Shown: positions 1-10,845 of the stretch, piece by piece | Numbering within the stretch: position 1 is the stretch's first letter | Layout of the letters: each line of letters opens with the position of its first letter | DNA from: Artocarpus heterophyllus | Taxonomy: Eukaryota > Streptophyta > Magnoliopsida > Rosales > Moraceae | Assembly (NCBI GenBank): GCA_025403435.1 | Contig: CM046333.1 | Span: 35,361,521-35,425,520 of the forward strand | Reading direction: 5' to 3' | Length of the DNA: 64,000 nucleotides | Notes under the pieces: generated by a model | Told to the model about the DNA's origin: nothing | Database searches by the model: none | Seen by the model: the letters and a program-made list of their open reading frames with translations, nothing else | Program-made: the position numbers and the translations under genes

Positions 1-700
1 AGCCTTGGCCAGGTTGACTTCGATTCCTCTTTGATTGACCAGAAATCTGAGAAATTTGCCTGAGCTAACCCCAAACGCGTATTTCACTAGGTTGAGTTTC
101 ATCCCATACTCCTAGAGAATGTCGAAGCTCGCTTGGAGATCGACCATATGGTCCATTGCTCGGATGGATTTAACTAACATATCATCCACGTAGACCTCCA
201 TGGTTTTACCGATCAGCCGAGTAAACATTTTATTGATTAGGCGTCAGTAGGTAGCCCTGGCATTCTTAAGTCCAAAGGGCATTACTACGCAGCAATAGAG
301 CTCTTGGTCGGTAACAAAGGCTATTTTTATTTGATCTTCCTCGGCCGTCCGTATTTGGTTATAACCAGAATAGGCATCCATGAAGCTGAGCAGCTCGTGC
401 CCGACAGCTGCATCAATGAGCTGGTCTATTCAGGGCAGTAGAAAGCAGTCCTTGGGGCAGGCCTTCTTTAGTTTGTTGTAGTCTATACCAACCTGTCATT
501 TTCTATTCGCTTTCTTGACTAGGACCACATTTGCCAACCACTCCTAATACTTTACTTCTTGGATGAATCCCACCTTTAGCAGTTTTTGGACATCTTCATT
601 AATGGCGACATACCTTTCTGGGTTGAAGGCCCTTCTTTTCTAAATAACCAGATTATACTCTAGTCGGACGTTAAGCCGGTGATAGATTATGCTGGGATCA
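1..700 (-). pseudogene. Reverse transcriptase region of gypsy element, truncated by window
   Basis: The minus strand shows KDMPSIDPSIIYHRLNV, RRAFNPERY, DVQKLLKVGFIQEVKY, WLANVVLVKK, YNKLKKACPKDCFLLP, MDAYSGYNQI, MPFGLKNARATY and the catalytic box MEVYVDDMLVKS (about 176-212). This is the normal succession of gypsy RT motifs. The YVDD aspartates are kept, but stop codons interrupt the frame (for example where PR should precede IDQLIDAAVG, near 430, and where Q should follow ATY). The polymerase C-terminus and RNase H are beyond position 1. Confidence 0.88.
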
Positions 701-1242
701 ATGCTGGGCATGTCCTTGTAAGACCATGCGAACATATCCCGATACTTTGTAAGGAGCTTCTCAAGGTCGGCCCATATCTCAGGTTTCAGCTGAGAGCTGA
801 GCTAGACCATGCGGTCGGGATGTCTTGGATCAAGGCTGAACGGCACCAGTTCCTCGATGGGGGTGGCCCTCACCTCTTCCTCGGGCATACAAGGGTCAAG
901 GTCAGAAAGTACCTTGGGCGTCGACTCGACTGGGAACTGTATTTCGTCAACCTTGTAAATGGCCGAGACATTTAACTACCAAGCTGATGCAGCCTTGTCA
1001 GCATTAGCATAATAAGCTCGGGAATCTTTCTGTAGTAACCTGATTACTCTGACCCCGCTGTCTATTGGGAACTTCATGGCTAGGTGGTAGGTGGAGACCA
1101 TAGCCATCAGTGTGTTTAACGTCGGACGACCGATAATAATATTGCATTAGGAGGGTTTGTCGACGACTGTGAAGTCGACAATGCGTGTTACCCAAGCAAC
1201 ACCCTCATCTAAGGTGACCGACAGGCCAACCTTCCCGACTGC

Positions 1243-1500
1243 TCAAACGCATTCACCTGTGAAGCCGTGAAGTTGTGTCTGAACCGAGATAAGGGTAGCA
1301 TTGTTGATCTTCAGCTTATCGTATACTTGCTTGAATAGGATGTCAGTTGAGTTACCATTTTCGATCAACACATGCCATACTATGTTATTGGCGATGTGCA
1401 ATTCGCACACAGAAGCATCATTGTGCGGATGGATTAATTTGTCTAGCTCCTCTTCCGTGAAGGTGATCGGCATGTCTTGCTGGTGGTAAATTTTATTGAT
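1243..1500 (-). pseudogene. Retropepsin-like protease region of gypsy element
   Basis: Within an open minus-strand stretch (1243-1740), residues in the second half read PHNDASVCELHIANN, WHVLIENGNSTDILF and LHGFTGECV. These align with the plant gypsy protease pattern PHDDALV..., VLIDxGSSADILF and L.GF.G. The catalytic Asp of the DxGSS-type motif is replaced by Glu (ENGNS), and the following Gly-Ser-Ser is also changed. The enzyme would be dead even if translated. The N-terminal half of the open stretch is the gag-protease linker. Confidence 0.75.
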
Positions 1501-1740
1501 GTGGTCGGACATGTTAATGAGCTCGTCTCTTTCGACCAGTCGAGCATCCCAGACGTAAGCCCGCTGCCCACTCGATGTGTCCCCAATGACAGGCCCTCCA
1601 AAAATCCTGTGAATAATGTTGGGGGGTTCTGGGGCGTTCCCACCATCATTGTGTGAGCGGTTAGGTGTGTCTCGGCTCATTTGGTCATCTCTCCCAACCG
1701 CGAAGCCCGGAGTTAAAACTCGCTCTATAAACTCCCGCAA

Positions 1741-3240
1741 ATGTTCGTCTCGGACCAGTCTCTTGATCTAGTCCTTGAGCTAAATACAGTCACAGGTGTT
1801 ATGTCCCACGTCCTTGTGAAAATTACAGTACTTGTTTTGGTCTCGCTTTGCTTTGCTGCCCTTAAGCTTGGGTGGGTCAACCAATAAGTTCCTTTTGCTC
1901 ACCTAGGCAAGTACCTCATCTATGCTCGCTACCAAAAGTGTGTAGCTTTGGAATTTCCCAGTCGGCACTTTCAGCTTCTCGTCATCTTGTCCTTCTTTTG
2001 CTTCTTGTTCTGCTCGATGTTGGACTGATTGGGTGCTTTCTTCTGCTTTTTTCCTTCTTTGTGCCTCTACTGCTAGCCTCTTCTCCATGGCTCTTCATAT
2101 ATTTAGACGCGTCGGCATACCTTTGCGTGTAGCCGAGCATCTAAGAAAATGTGCTCAGCTGCTCAAAAGCCAGTGACCAAGTCAGCTTTTCGTCTCAAAG
2201 ACCACCTACAAAGTCATGTTTGAGGGTCTCATCTTTGATGTGCTTAACTTTGAGCACAACTCAGGTAAACCGGTTTATATAATCTCAGACATTGCCATCT
2301 CCTTGCTTAATGGCATATAATAGATTATTTCCTTTCTCCTTGTTTTTGTTGTGGAGAAGGCTGCCGAGAAGGCGTCAGAGAGCTATCGAAAAGAAGTGAT
2401 CGAAGCTGTCTCAAGTCGTCAGAACCATTGCCGAGCTGGTCCAATCAAGGTCAAAGAAAAAGCCTTGCATATGGCTACGTCGTTGGCGTTTTGTAGGAAT
2501 ATGTGTCCTCGGTATAATTTGACATGCTCGTCAGCGTCTATGGTCCCATCATAGGCCTTGATTTATAGGACTTTAAATTTGGACAGCATTGGGGCTTGCA
2601 TGATGGCATCGGTAAACGGCAGATCTAAGGCTTCGACGTCAGTACAAACTAAAACGGTTGTTGCGAATTTCATCAATTTGGCATTGCATCCCCTAGAACT
2701 AGTGACTATTGGTATCTTTAGGTAGTTCAACCCTATAGGGTGCTCCGCCTTTAACCCTGTCACTTGCTTCAGGGTGTTGACCCTATTGTGCTTCTCCTTG
2801 GCGCCCGAGCCGATCAAAAACAGACGCTCATGAGCCCCGTGGTGACGGAGCCCATGCTTCTTGAGGGCCAAGGTGTCCTTCTCAGGCGAGCCTGTTGTTT
2901 GCCAAGACGCCATATGTAGATCTTCTAGAACGCTTAGAGTCAGCTTCACTGGGGTCGACGGCATCCTGTCCTGCCCAACCCCTAGCCTGGTAAGTCGGGG
3001 CTGGAGGTAGGAGGCTAGGAGCCACCTGGCGTTGAGCCTGCTGTGTGAACTACTGAGTAAGGATCTGAATAGCATTGGTCAGTTCCTGGATAAGGTCTTG
3101 GACAATCGGATCTTGCACCTGTTCGGCCCTCGCCGCGTTTCCTTGACCCCCAAAATGGGATCTTGTGGCTCGAGGATGGCCCTTAGGTCTGGCCAAATTT
3201 TGGTTTCGGTTTCGGGCTTCTCCTGACCCCTCTTGTCGAG
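1741..3240 (-). pseudogene. gag region of gypsy element (broken)
   Basis: Minus-strand reading gives the N-terminal gag hallmark LPFTDAIMQAP...LSKFKVL, an in-frame stop at about 2563, then KAYDGTIDADEHVKLY and LTLIGPARQWF, which match the Retrotrans_gag capsid block. Nearer the protease come YCNFHKDVGHNTCDCI and LKD, the gag-pol linker with a C/H-rich stretch, with in-frame stops near 1770 and 1787. The capsid part in between holds further stops and shifts. It would have packaged element RNA, but this copy cannot. Confidence 0.8.
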
Positions 3241-3323
3241 CACCCTTGTCCCAGGCATTACCTCAAGTTACCATCTCAATTCACAGGCTTGTTGTGGCTA
3301 GTAGTTTTGAGTGAAGGCATAGG

Positions 3324-3345
3324 CGCCCTCCTTCTAGCGCCAAAA
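3324..3345 (-). other. Putative primer binding site of the gypsy element
   Basis: Directly inside the LTR end, the minus strand reads TTTTGGCGCTAGAAGGAGGG. Many plant gypsy elements have a TTTGGCGCC-type site at this place. Which tRNA it would match was not determined. Confidence 0.45.
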
Positions 3346-3995
3346 TGTTGATGCTTACAGGAGCCATGGCGGTGGATCAACACCATGTGCAGGCTACGCA
3401 TGGTAGACGGCTCTTCCCCTATTCGTCTTTGCCTGATTGGGTGGACTTGCAACAAGAGGAGGGATGCTTCGGGACCAAGAAAAAGACGGGTCAGTCAATA
3501 GACAAGGGCTCTCCGACGCTCAAGGCAGGTGTTGCTCGACAGAGAATAGGAACTTATTAGGTGGGAAGAAGCATGTACTGCTGGAGCAATAAATGCACCC
3601 GATTTATAGGTTGTCACTTGTGCCGGGTGTTACGTGGGTTTTACCCACAACCCGTGTGTCACATCAAGACAGTGTTCAGAAGGCAGAAGACAAGTGTCGT
3701 GCCCTCTGTATCGATGGATTGTTTCCCATCCAATGGCGAGTTGTCCACCATCTGTTAGCTAGTGATGGCGAGTAGCAGCCCACTTACTACAAGTGAAAAG
3801 AATCTGATCCTAGCTGGTGCCTGACCCAAGGAGGTGACCAGTTGCGGTGCAGCCTAAGGGACCCTGAAAAGCACCTCGGACAAGCGATCCAAGCTCATCG
3901 GGATTAGTTATTAGTTTCCTGTAGCTTTGTTGAGCTTATTAGCCGACCATCTAGAGTAAGGCTCCTCGACGGTGGCGCCGAGCTCACCCTCAACA
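3346..3995 (-). repeat. 5' LTR of the gypsy element (650 bp)
   Basis: On the plus strand the segment starts TGTTGATG and ends CCCTCAACA, so TGTTGA/TCAACA form the terminal inverted repeat expected of an LTR. The side facing gag is followed, reading minus, by a TTGGCGCTAG primer-site-like sequence. The partner LTR is outside the window, so neither LTR-to-LTR identity nor the target duplication can be checked. The outer boundary at 3995 rests on the inverted repeat alone. Confidence 0.65.
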
Positions 3996-4114
3996 ACCCC
4001 CTCGGCGACCACTTCCCTAGCCATCTCTCTCCCTCTCTCTCTCCACCATCTCCTTCTTTTTCTTTTTCTTAAATCCACCTAACCACCCACTCCATTGTCC
4101 CTTTCTCTCCAATA

Positions 4115-4153
4115 TCTTCTTCTTCTTCTTCTTCTTCTTCTTCTTCTTCTTCT
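4115..4153. repeat. (TCT)n microsatellite
   Basis: An almost pure TCT/TTC run of about 39 bp lies in a CT-rich stretch (4020-4155) just outside the gypsy LTR. Confidence 0.95.
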
Positions 4154-4155
4154 CA

Positions 4156-5629
4156 GATTTGCCCAATTAGATCTAAACATACCAAATCAAGCACAAAGAA
4201 ACAAATAGAGGACACATAAATCATTACTTCTCAGTGCACAAATTCAAAATTTTATGGCTCTAACTCATTTCAAAAAAAAAAAATTCCCTGTTCGATCTCC
4301 CCAAGCATTTCTTAGTCTTTTCACCAATTTCAATCCATCAACCATGTTCAAGCTATCGGATCATCAAGTTGTCGATCATCAAGCTTCTCGAGAAGTACTT
4401 GCTCTTCTCATAGATGATTCAGGGTGCTTTCGTAGAATTATAGATTCGAATAAGAGCAATTTGATCTTGATAGAGAAAGAATTTAGGGTCAGGGCTTTTG
4501 GTCATTCTTCATTGAGAATCGAAAGGGAAGAGCAAGACATCGTGCAAGAGATGAGTCTTCCTTTGACTGGAGCCAAAAACCACGAGGGCTTTGCTTTGGC
4601 CTTGCTGGTGCAAAAGAAAATTTCTTTTAGAGAGAGAGATTTTTAACACTTGGAAATAAAGGGAGCAATGAGAATGAGGAATTTTGGGGGGGAATAAGGA
4701 GACCAAATCTTGATAAGAGAAATTATTATAACCGACTGAATTTGAAATTTCTCTATGAGATCTACTACCTTATTATTATATTTTTTCGACTTTGTGACCT
4801 CCATTGATGACCTAAAAAAAGAGCTTTTGTTTTTTTTTAGGGAAAAGAAAAAGATTTGGTTTGTTTAGGTTGGTTTTTTTTAGATTTTTTTAATAAATTT
4901 TTTTTAATTTATATTATTGTTTTAATCTATCAATTATTTTAAAAGGATAGCTAGTAATCTACCAATTATTTTAAACGGTAATTTGGTAATTTTAATTAAA
5001 AATGATGTCCAATATTTTTTTATGTCCAAAATTAACAGTTTGACTGTTAAATTAGGTCTCTTTGCAACAAAAATAAAAGGTTTGGGTTGGTTGAAATTAA
5101 AAAAAAAAAATTATTGACTAAATGTCCACTTTTGCTTAAGGTTGAAAACTACTGGAGCAATTGACTTAATATTTTATGTCAAAGACTTAAGAACTCAATA
5201 TGATAACTGTAGATGTTGAAATAATTACTATAAGTTGTACAAATGAAAGTAACTGTCACTTTAAGTAGATGAGCACTTGGTGACTTGTGATTTTGAATGT
5301 AAGAAAAAGAAGCTTCATAGTATTTGGTAACTTGTAATGCTGAATTTTTATAAAATGAAAGACTATCAAAATACACATGTTAGGTGCTGATACCCCTTTT
5401 TGTATACGAGCTCTTTTCTCAAGTCCAATGTTCCATGCCATGGCGCAAAGAGGCATCATTCAAGGGCTAAATCAAGAGATATTTATGATTCATGTCACTC
5501 TTTTTTGATGTGGATTGACTTTGTGCCACGTCTAATAAAACTATATGATTTTATGTTACATGACAAACTAAACATTAGATCAAAAAGATTAATATTTCCT
5601 CATTTTCAAATTAGGGTTTTTTCCCCACT
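4156..5629. other. Unassigned DNA, no gene seen
   Basis: A 130-codon open frame on the plus strand (4254-4646) is the longest, but it starts with a poly-Lys run and shows no recognisable domain. Past 4700 the DNA is A/T-rich with long T runs and no coding signal. Confidence 0.5.
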
Positions 5630-5995
5630 CCCTCACTGTCTTATTTCTTTCTTCTCTTTCCCTCTAATAGCCTCTCCACGCGCTCTCCCTCCTTCGATTG
5701 TTCACACCAACGACGGAACAATGCTACCAACTCCATGCCGTTTCTCACTGCACCATCCTCTATTCTCTTCAAATCTGAACACACAGCGACATCTCTAGGC
5801 GTGGCTGGTGGCGTCATTTGGGTCTACATTAGGGCTAAGTCAACCTCACATTGGGGGAGGTTCTCACACTCGTCGTGCACACTAGAGGTCTCCTCTTGCA
5901 TAGAGTTGTCATGTAGATGTTGCCGGAGATGTAGCAAAACCCGCCGCCGCAATCAATGGCTAAGAGTTGGCAAAGGTTGAGCACTGAAGACAGTG
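5630..5995. other. GC-rich island in A/T-rich DNA, unidentified
   Basis: The composition changes abruptly from A/T-rich to CT- then GC-rich (CTCTCCACGCG, CCGCCGCCGCAATC). A short open frame exists on plus (5735-5980) but matches no known family. It may be the core of a transposon of the kind seen at 10.85, 34.0 and 40.26 kb, but no terminal repeats were found around it. Confidence 0.4.
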
Positions 5996-6239
5996 TTTTG
6001 TTGATTTTTTATGATTTTTTGACTAATTTTATGGATTTTTCATGCTATTTTTAAGCATTATGTTGGATTTTTCAACTTTAATTCATGTTTTTCTTTTCCA
6101 AAGTTTATTCATTTTTTTTCCATACCTAATTCATTTTAATGTGATCTGATTCATGGTCATGTGATTCATTTGTAGTTTTTTTTTTTTCAGATTTGATTTT
6201 TCAAGGTCGGAAAATTTGTTTGGAATCTGTCTTATACAG

Positions 6240-6345
6240 ATAAATTAGTAATTTACTATGTAAATTTTGAATTTACGGACAAAAATGTGAATGGTTTGTA
6301 CATTAGTAATTTACCATGTAAATTCTAAATTTACAGACAAAAATA
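6240..6345. repeat. Tandem duplication of ~60 bp with TTTACCATGTAAA-type motif
   Basis: Two adjacent copies share AGTAATTTAC(T/C)ATGTAAATT, then (T/C)(T/A)(G/A)AATTTAC(G/A)GACAAAAAT. The same core motif recurs through to 9.65 kb. Confidence 0.7.
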
Positions 6346-7561
6346 GAAGATGACACAATGTCATAACTGAACCTTAAATTCACAAAAGCTAAGTGAATCT
6401 TTTTTTCCCTATTTGTAGGATAGAGGATATGTCCAAAAGCAAAGGATTATCAGTACACATGTAAATTTCTACATAATGTGTGATATTTTTTAGTAAATTT
6501 GAAATTTATTGTAAATTATACACTTACAGAAACAAATTCTATTTTAGCAAAGTTAAAGGTCTTGTGAATTATTTTTTTGCAAATCTTTTGATTCAGATGT
6601 AATATTAAAGTGTAGGCCAGTTTGGTTATACAATTGAGACACAAAATTTGGTCTTTATGAGAAGCTTTATCAACTCTTGTAGTTCTTCGTTTATGTGTCA
6701 TTTTATATTTATTTATTTATTTATTGAAATGGTGTAGTTCTTTATTTGGTGGATATATCACGCAGTTTGTTAATTTGGTCTTTGCAAAGATGCAGGTGTA
6801 TAAAGTATTTGTCATTTTCCAGTTTTAGTACCTGTACCTTCTTGAGTACTAGTACTCTTTCTTCTTCATTAAGCTATAGTCGTCAAAACTATGATATTAC
6901 CTAAGTATTATATCCATCTACAACATCATGGGTCCCGATCATTTATCAGTATTTTGTCATTGTCAAAACGACTTCATATCTCCAGTACATAGCAAGGGAT
7001 ACAAAAACCAATTACATGAAGAAGTAAATGTTGGAAAAATGGCTAATAATGGTTAATAACCATTTTGAGGAGCCATTATGAGGCATAATTTTGAGTAAGA
7101 CTCATTTTGTAAAAGCGACAGGTCTTGGTGGATTTACGTTCTCCATCGCGAGGAGATCGAAATCATATATTTATATACTCAAAATGGTAATCGGGTGAAT
7201 AAGAAATTTGTGCTCAAAGTGTGCCCATTGACATTTGGATTTTGCTGGAAAGAAGCCTAAATGTGGAGTCTCACATTGTCTAGGAATTAAAGTTTGATAT
7301 AGTTTTTAAGTGGTTACACTTTTGTGGTTGGGTAAGATGTTGTACCTAAGAAGCTCTCTCACATGCAAGGGGGTACAAATCACGACCCCGGTGGGTTAAA
7401 AGCCCAATGCGTGCATCCACGACGTGGGCTACCTGAATGTTGGGTTCGTTAAGTTTGCCCTGCGCGGGCTATGTTTTGCAATTTTTTTTTTTTTTGCTTC
7501 CAACAATAAATCTAAATTTAACTGTTAATGGCTCAAAATTAATCTGCTCATAATGCTCATT

Positions 7562-7645
7562 AGTGGAGGTTAATGGCATGCTCATAAACCTGCTCATAAG
7601 CGGAGGTTAATGGAGATCATAATGCTCCTTAGTGGAGGTTAATGG
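7562..7645 (+). repeat. Short repeats, GGAGGTTAATGG x3
   Basis: Three copies of (A/G)(G)TGGAGGTTAATGG, with CATAATGCTC(A/C)TTA between them, lie 100-190 bp upstream of the TATA box in the copia-type LTR. Repeats at this place are typical of U3 enhancer regions, but their role here is inferred only. Confidence 0.6.
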
Positions 7646-7748
7646 AGGTCATAAATCTCATATTGTAACACCAAATGCATGTCATTATGCTCATAAATCC
7701 AAATAAATTTTTCATTAAGTTTTGGATTGTAACATCCATTTCTTCAGC

Positions 7749-7762
7749 TTATAAATACCACA
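7749..7762 (+). promoter_or_regulatory. TATA box of copia-type LTR
   Basis: GCTTATAAATACC is a good TATA match placed downstream of the U3-like repeats and upstream of a CT-rich start region. Confidence 0.45.
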
Positions 7763-8214
7763 CTCCTCCACATGTTTTAGACACAAGTCACACAACTATC
7801 ACTCTTGTTTTTTTGCTCTAGTTTTTCTTTCAAGTATTTACAAGTAGTATAGGCAGAGTTGTTTGAATTTTCGATGAGTTTTTAGTGATAGAAGAAGACG
7901 TGGTTTTAAGTTTGCTGGAGACGGTATCCTGATAGTGTTTAAGATTCTGTTGCAAGTTGTTGTATCTTGGGAGACAGACGTCCGTCAAATCCTCATGCAC
8001 AATCGAAGGGGACGAATATGTTTTAAGAAAAGCATGAGCCACACATCCTCGACCGCTTTTTTGTTCAAATCATCTGCTATGAGTCAGTTGAAGATTTTGT
8101 TGTACTTGTCTTTCTAATTTGTAATATTTCAATTAGTAACTTGTTCGTATTATCCATATTATATGCAATATTTGCTAATAGTAAAATAATTAAATTGCAT
8201 GAAAATTAGCAGTA

Positions 8215-9180
8215 ATATGAATTTAACATGTAAATTGTTAATTAGATACTTCATCTTTCTTGTAAGGTATAGGTACTAAAACAAAAACCCACATCAATAG
8301 TATGAGAGGAAAGAAAAAGGTGCTAAAACAAAAACCAACCATCAACAGTTTAAAAGAAGAAAAAAAAAATCAATAGCTATGAAAAATTATGATTTCTTTA
8401 AAAAAAATATATCATCAATATTTAGCTGGTAGACTTCGAGATATCAATCAAAACCGAAACAAAAACCAGCATCAATGGTTTCTAGGAATTTACCATGTAA
8501 AGGTATACGTACCAGCTAGAAAAATTATGATTTCTTATTAATAATTATGATTTCTTAAAAAACGAAACAAAACAAAACCATCTAGTAAATTAAGGATTTA
8601 CAAGTTGCACGTAATTTTAATTTTGAATTTACCATGCAAATTATTACTTATAATGTCTATCTTTCTTATAAGGTATAAATACTAACTAGAAAAATTATGA
8701 TTTATTTAAAAAAAAAACCAATACTTCCTGGTAAATAATGAATTTATCATGTAGATTACGAATTTACAAGTTGCATATATTCTTAATTTTAAATTTACCA
8801 TGTAAATTATTAATTACAAAGCTCATTATTCTTATAAGATATAGGTACTAACTAGAAAAAAAATGATTTCTTTAACCCAAAAAAAAAAACAAGACGATCA
8901 ATAATTAGTTGATAAATTATGAATTTACGAGCTATAAGTTGCACATAATGGAGCTCTCTTAGTTAAGATCAATAATTAGTTGGGACATTACGAATTCACT
9001 ATGAAAATTCCAAATTTACAAGATACACATAATCAAAATTTTGAGTTTATCATGTAAATTATTATTTACAAAGTCCATCTTTCTTAGAACGTACAGGTAC
9101 TAACTAAAAAAAATTATGATTTCTTAAAAAAAAACAAAACAAAACAAAACCATCAATACTTAACTGATAAATTAGGAATT
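8215..9180. repeat. Degenerate tandem array, unit about 165 bp
   Basis: The anchor TCTTTCTTATAAGGTA followed by TA(C/A)GTACTAACTAGAAAAA recurs at about 8254, 8659, 8825 and 9078, with a shortened copy near 8490. Each is preceded by TTTACCATG(T/C)AAATTATTA and followed by ATTATGATTTCTTTAAA and a GATAAATTA..GAATTTACAAGTTGCA block. The spacing of the best pair is 166 bp. No coding capacity. The motif ATTTACCATGTAAAT is close to its own reverse complement. Confidence 0.75.
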
Positions 9181-9580
9181 TACAAGCACCTGACATATAA
9201 AACATTAGTTAACCTTACTGAATTTACAAAAGAAAAGCGCTTGCAATTAATAGGCACGCGAATTCATAACAATTAAATCATTAGTTAACCTTACTGAATT
9301 ATGAAAAATAAAAGAAATTCACATGCTTATTTTTTTTAACTTATATAACAACATCATTACTGAACAAAATTCTCCACCTTTAGAATTAAGAAACCTAAGC
9401 CAAAACAAAAACCAACATCAATAGTTTCAAGGAAAAAAAAAAAACCAACATCAATAATTTCAAGAAAAAAAAAAGCCATCATCAGTAGCTACGAAAAAAT
9501 GTATTGTTATCGGTAAAACTATACGCATATGAATATAATATGCAGCATCTTTAAGACCTACGACAGCTGCAAAAATCTCA

Positions 9581-9712
9581 TTGGTAAAACTGAGCAGAAT
9601 TTTCTGTGGTAAATTCTATATTTACCATGTAAAAAACTTGGTAAAAATCTCACTGGTAAAACTGCACAGAATTTGCTTGGTAAATTCTATATTTACAAAG
9701 TAAAAAACTTAA
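9581..9712. repeat. Direct duplication of ~65 bp
   Basis: Two neighbouring copies share GGTAAAACTG(A/C)(G/A)CAGAATTT, GGTAAATTCTATATTTAC and GTAAAAAACTT. They carry the same TTTACCATGTAAA core as the array at 8.2-9.2 kb. Confidence 0.7.
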
Positions 9713-10845
9713 AAACAATAGGTGTATCCCAATCAAAAATGTTTAAAAACTAAAAAAGTCTAAAGCGAATATAACGTTAAATAACGTTCAGGAAAGGGGT
9801 TATTAGGTAAGTACAACAAATATAAGGACGTCTCGGGGACCATTTTGTGGATGGCAATTTTCAATCCAAGTGTATCTTTCATGGATTTTGTGGATGGCAT
9901 TTGTATAAAGTCGCCGTAAATCAATGTTCAGAGAGCTCTGGTGGGCCGTAGTTTTTTAGATCAGGAATAATTAGATGGGATTTCTTAACAAGACTATTTA
10001 AATTGAGGACTTGATTCTAAAAATGTCTATAATTTTGTTTATTTACAAGATCTCCCATGAATTTCTATTCTTACATAATGAAGTAATTAGCGCCCATCAA
10101 ATAAAATTTTAAATAGAAAATCTGTTAAAAAGTTAGTTCACAAAACATATGGTGATTGTAAACATCACCCTTATAATTATTTGCTTTAGAAAAACAGAAA
10201 GTCAATGATTACATTATATGGAATAGTGATATCTTATTTTAAAAAAAAAAAAAATGGGTTTACTTTTTTTAAAATAATCTTTTACACGCCATTAAATAAC
10301 TTTGATCATCAATAAAACTTGACCAAATAGTATACGAAACCCTGAAAGTCGTTCTCCACCCTTATATAATGTGCTCATTGTGATAATTATAATTTCATGT
10401 TTGAATTCATTACGATAATGACAATGCAATGATGTGTTAATTATGATAATGTTAATTAATGTTATTTTGTGCTTCTTCACTTCATTATTGTATTTTGTAT
10501 AATGCCTTTTTTATTTTTTAAATGATAATTGATAGCTGATTCGTTAGAATAATAATTGATAAGCTAACATGGTAAAAAATAACCTTTGTGTATGAATTTT
10601 CACTCATTAAGAATAGTTTACGTGTGTTCATTGTGGTACATGGTTTAAAAATTATAATAATAATAATAATGCTATGTTTGTGTGGAAAATGCTTTTTTGT
10701 GATCATTTGAGTACATTACTTTATAAAAAGATCTCCTCTATGGTAATGAAAACCTTCTTTGTGGTGAAGAATATACATTTCATTAAAAGTTTCCTTACAC
10801 TAAAGTCTCATTCCAAGATGTTATTATTATGATTATTATTGTTTT
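9713..10845. other. A/T-rich DNA without visible gene
   Basis: Short A/T-rich frames only. An (ATA)n run is at about 10652-10670. Nothing else was recognised. Confidence 0.6.

Larger units (their letters stand above)
1..3995 (-). mobile_element. Ty3/gypsy LTR retrotransposon, 5' part, inactive, cut by window edge
   Basis: Read on the minus strand the order is LTR (3995-3346), primer-binding-site-like sequence, gag, protease and reverse transcriptase, which is the Ty3/gypsy order. The integrase, RNase H and 3' LTR would lie left of position 1, outside the window. Gag, protease and RT blocks are all recognisable by eye but carry scattered stops and frame changes, so the copy cannot make a working polyprotein. 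The LTR is bounded by a perfect 6-bp inverted repeat. Assignment to the superfamily is firm; the lineage within it is not resolved. Confidence 0.9.
7029..8100 (+). repeat. Copia-type LTR (solo or orphan), right boundary uncertain
   Basis: The segment begins TGTTGGAA, and about 60 bp before its middle carries TCTCACATTG..TAGGAATTAAAG, a pattern common in plant copia LTRs. A TATA box (CTTATAAATACC, about 7750-7761) follows a set of short U3-like repeats, and the downstream text GGGAGACAGACGTCCGTC and GGGGACGAATATG resembles copia R/U5. TTCCAACA also occurs at 7498-7505, so a shorter 477-bp LTR (7029-7505), flanked by GTAAA and ATAAA, is an alternative. No primer site, gag or pol follows. Confidence 0.55.

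Noticed and set aside
4254..4646. 130-codon plus-strand open frame next to the gypsy LTR
   Set aside because: It starts in a poly-A/Lys run and shows no domain, no splice context and no family resemblance.
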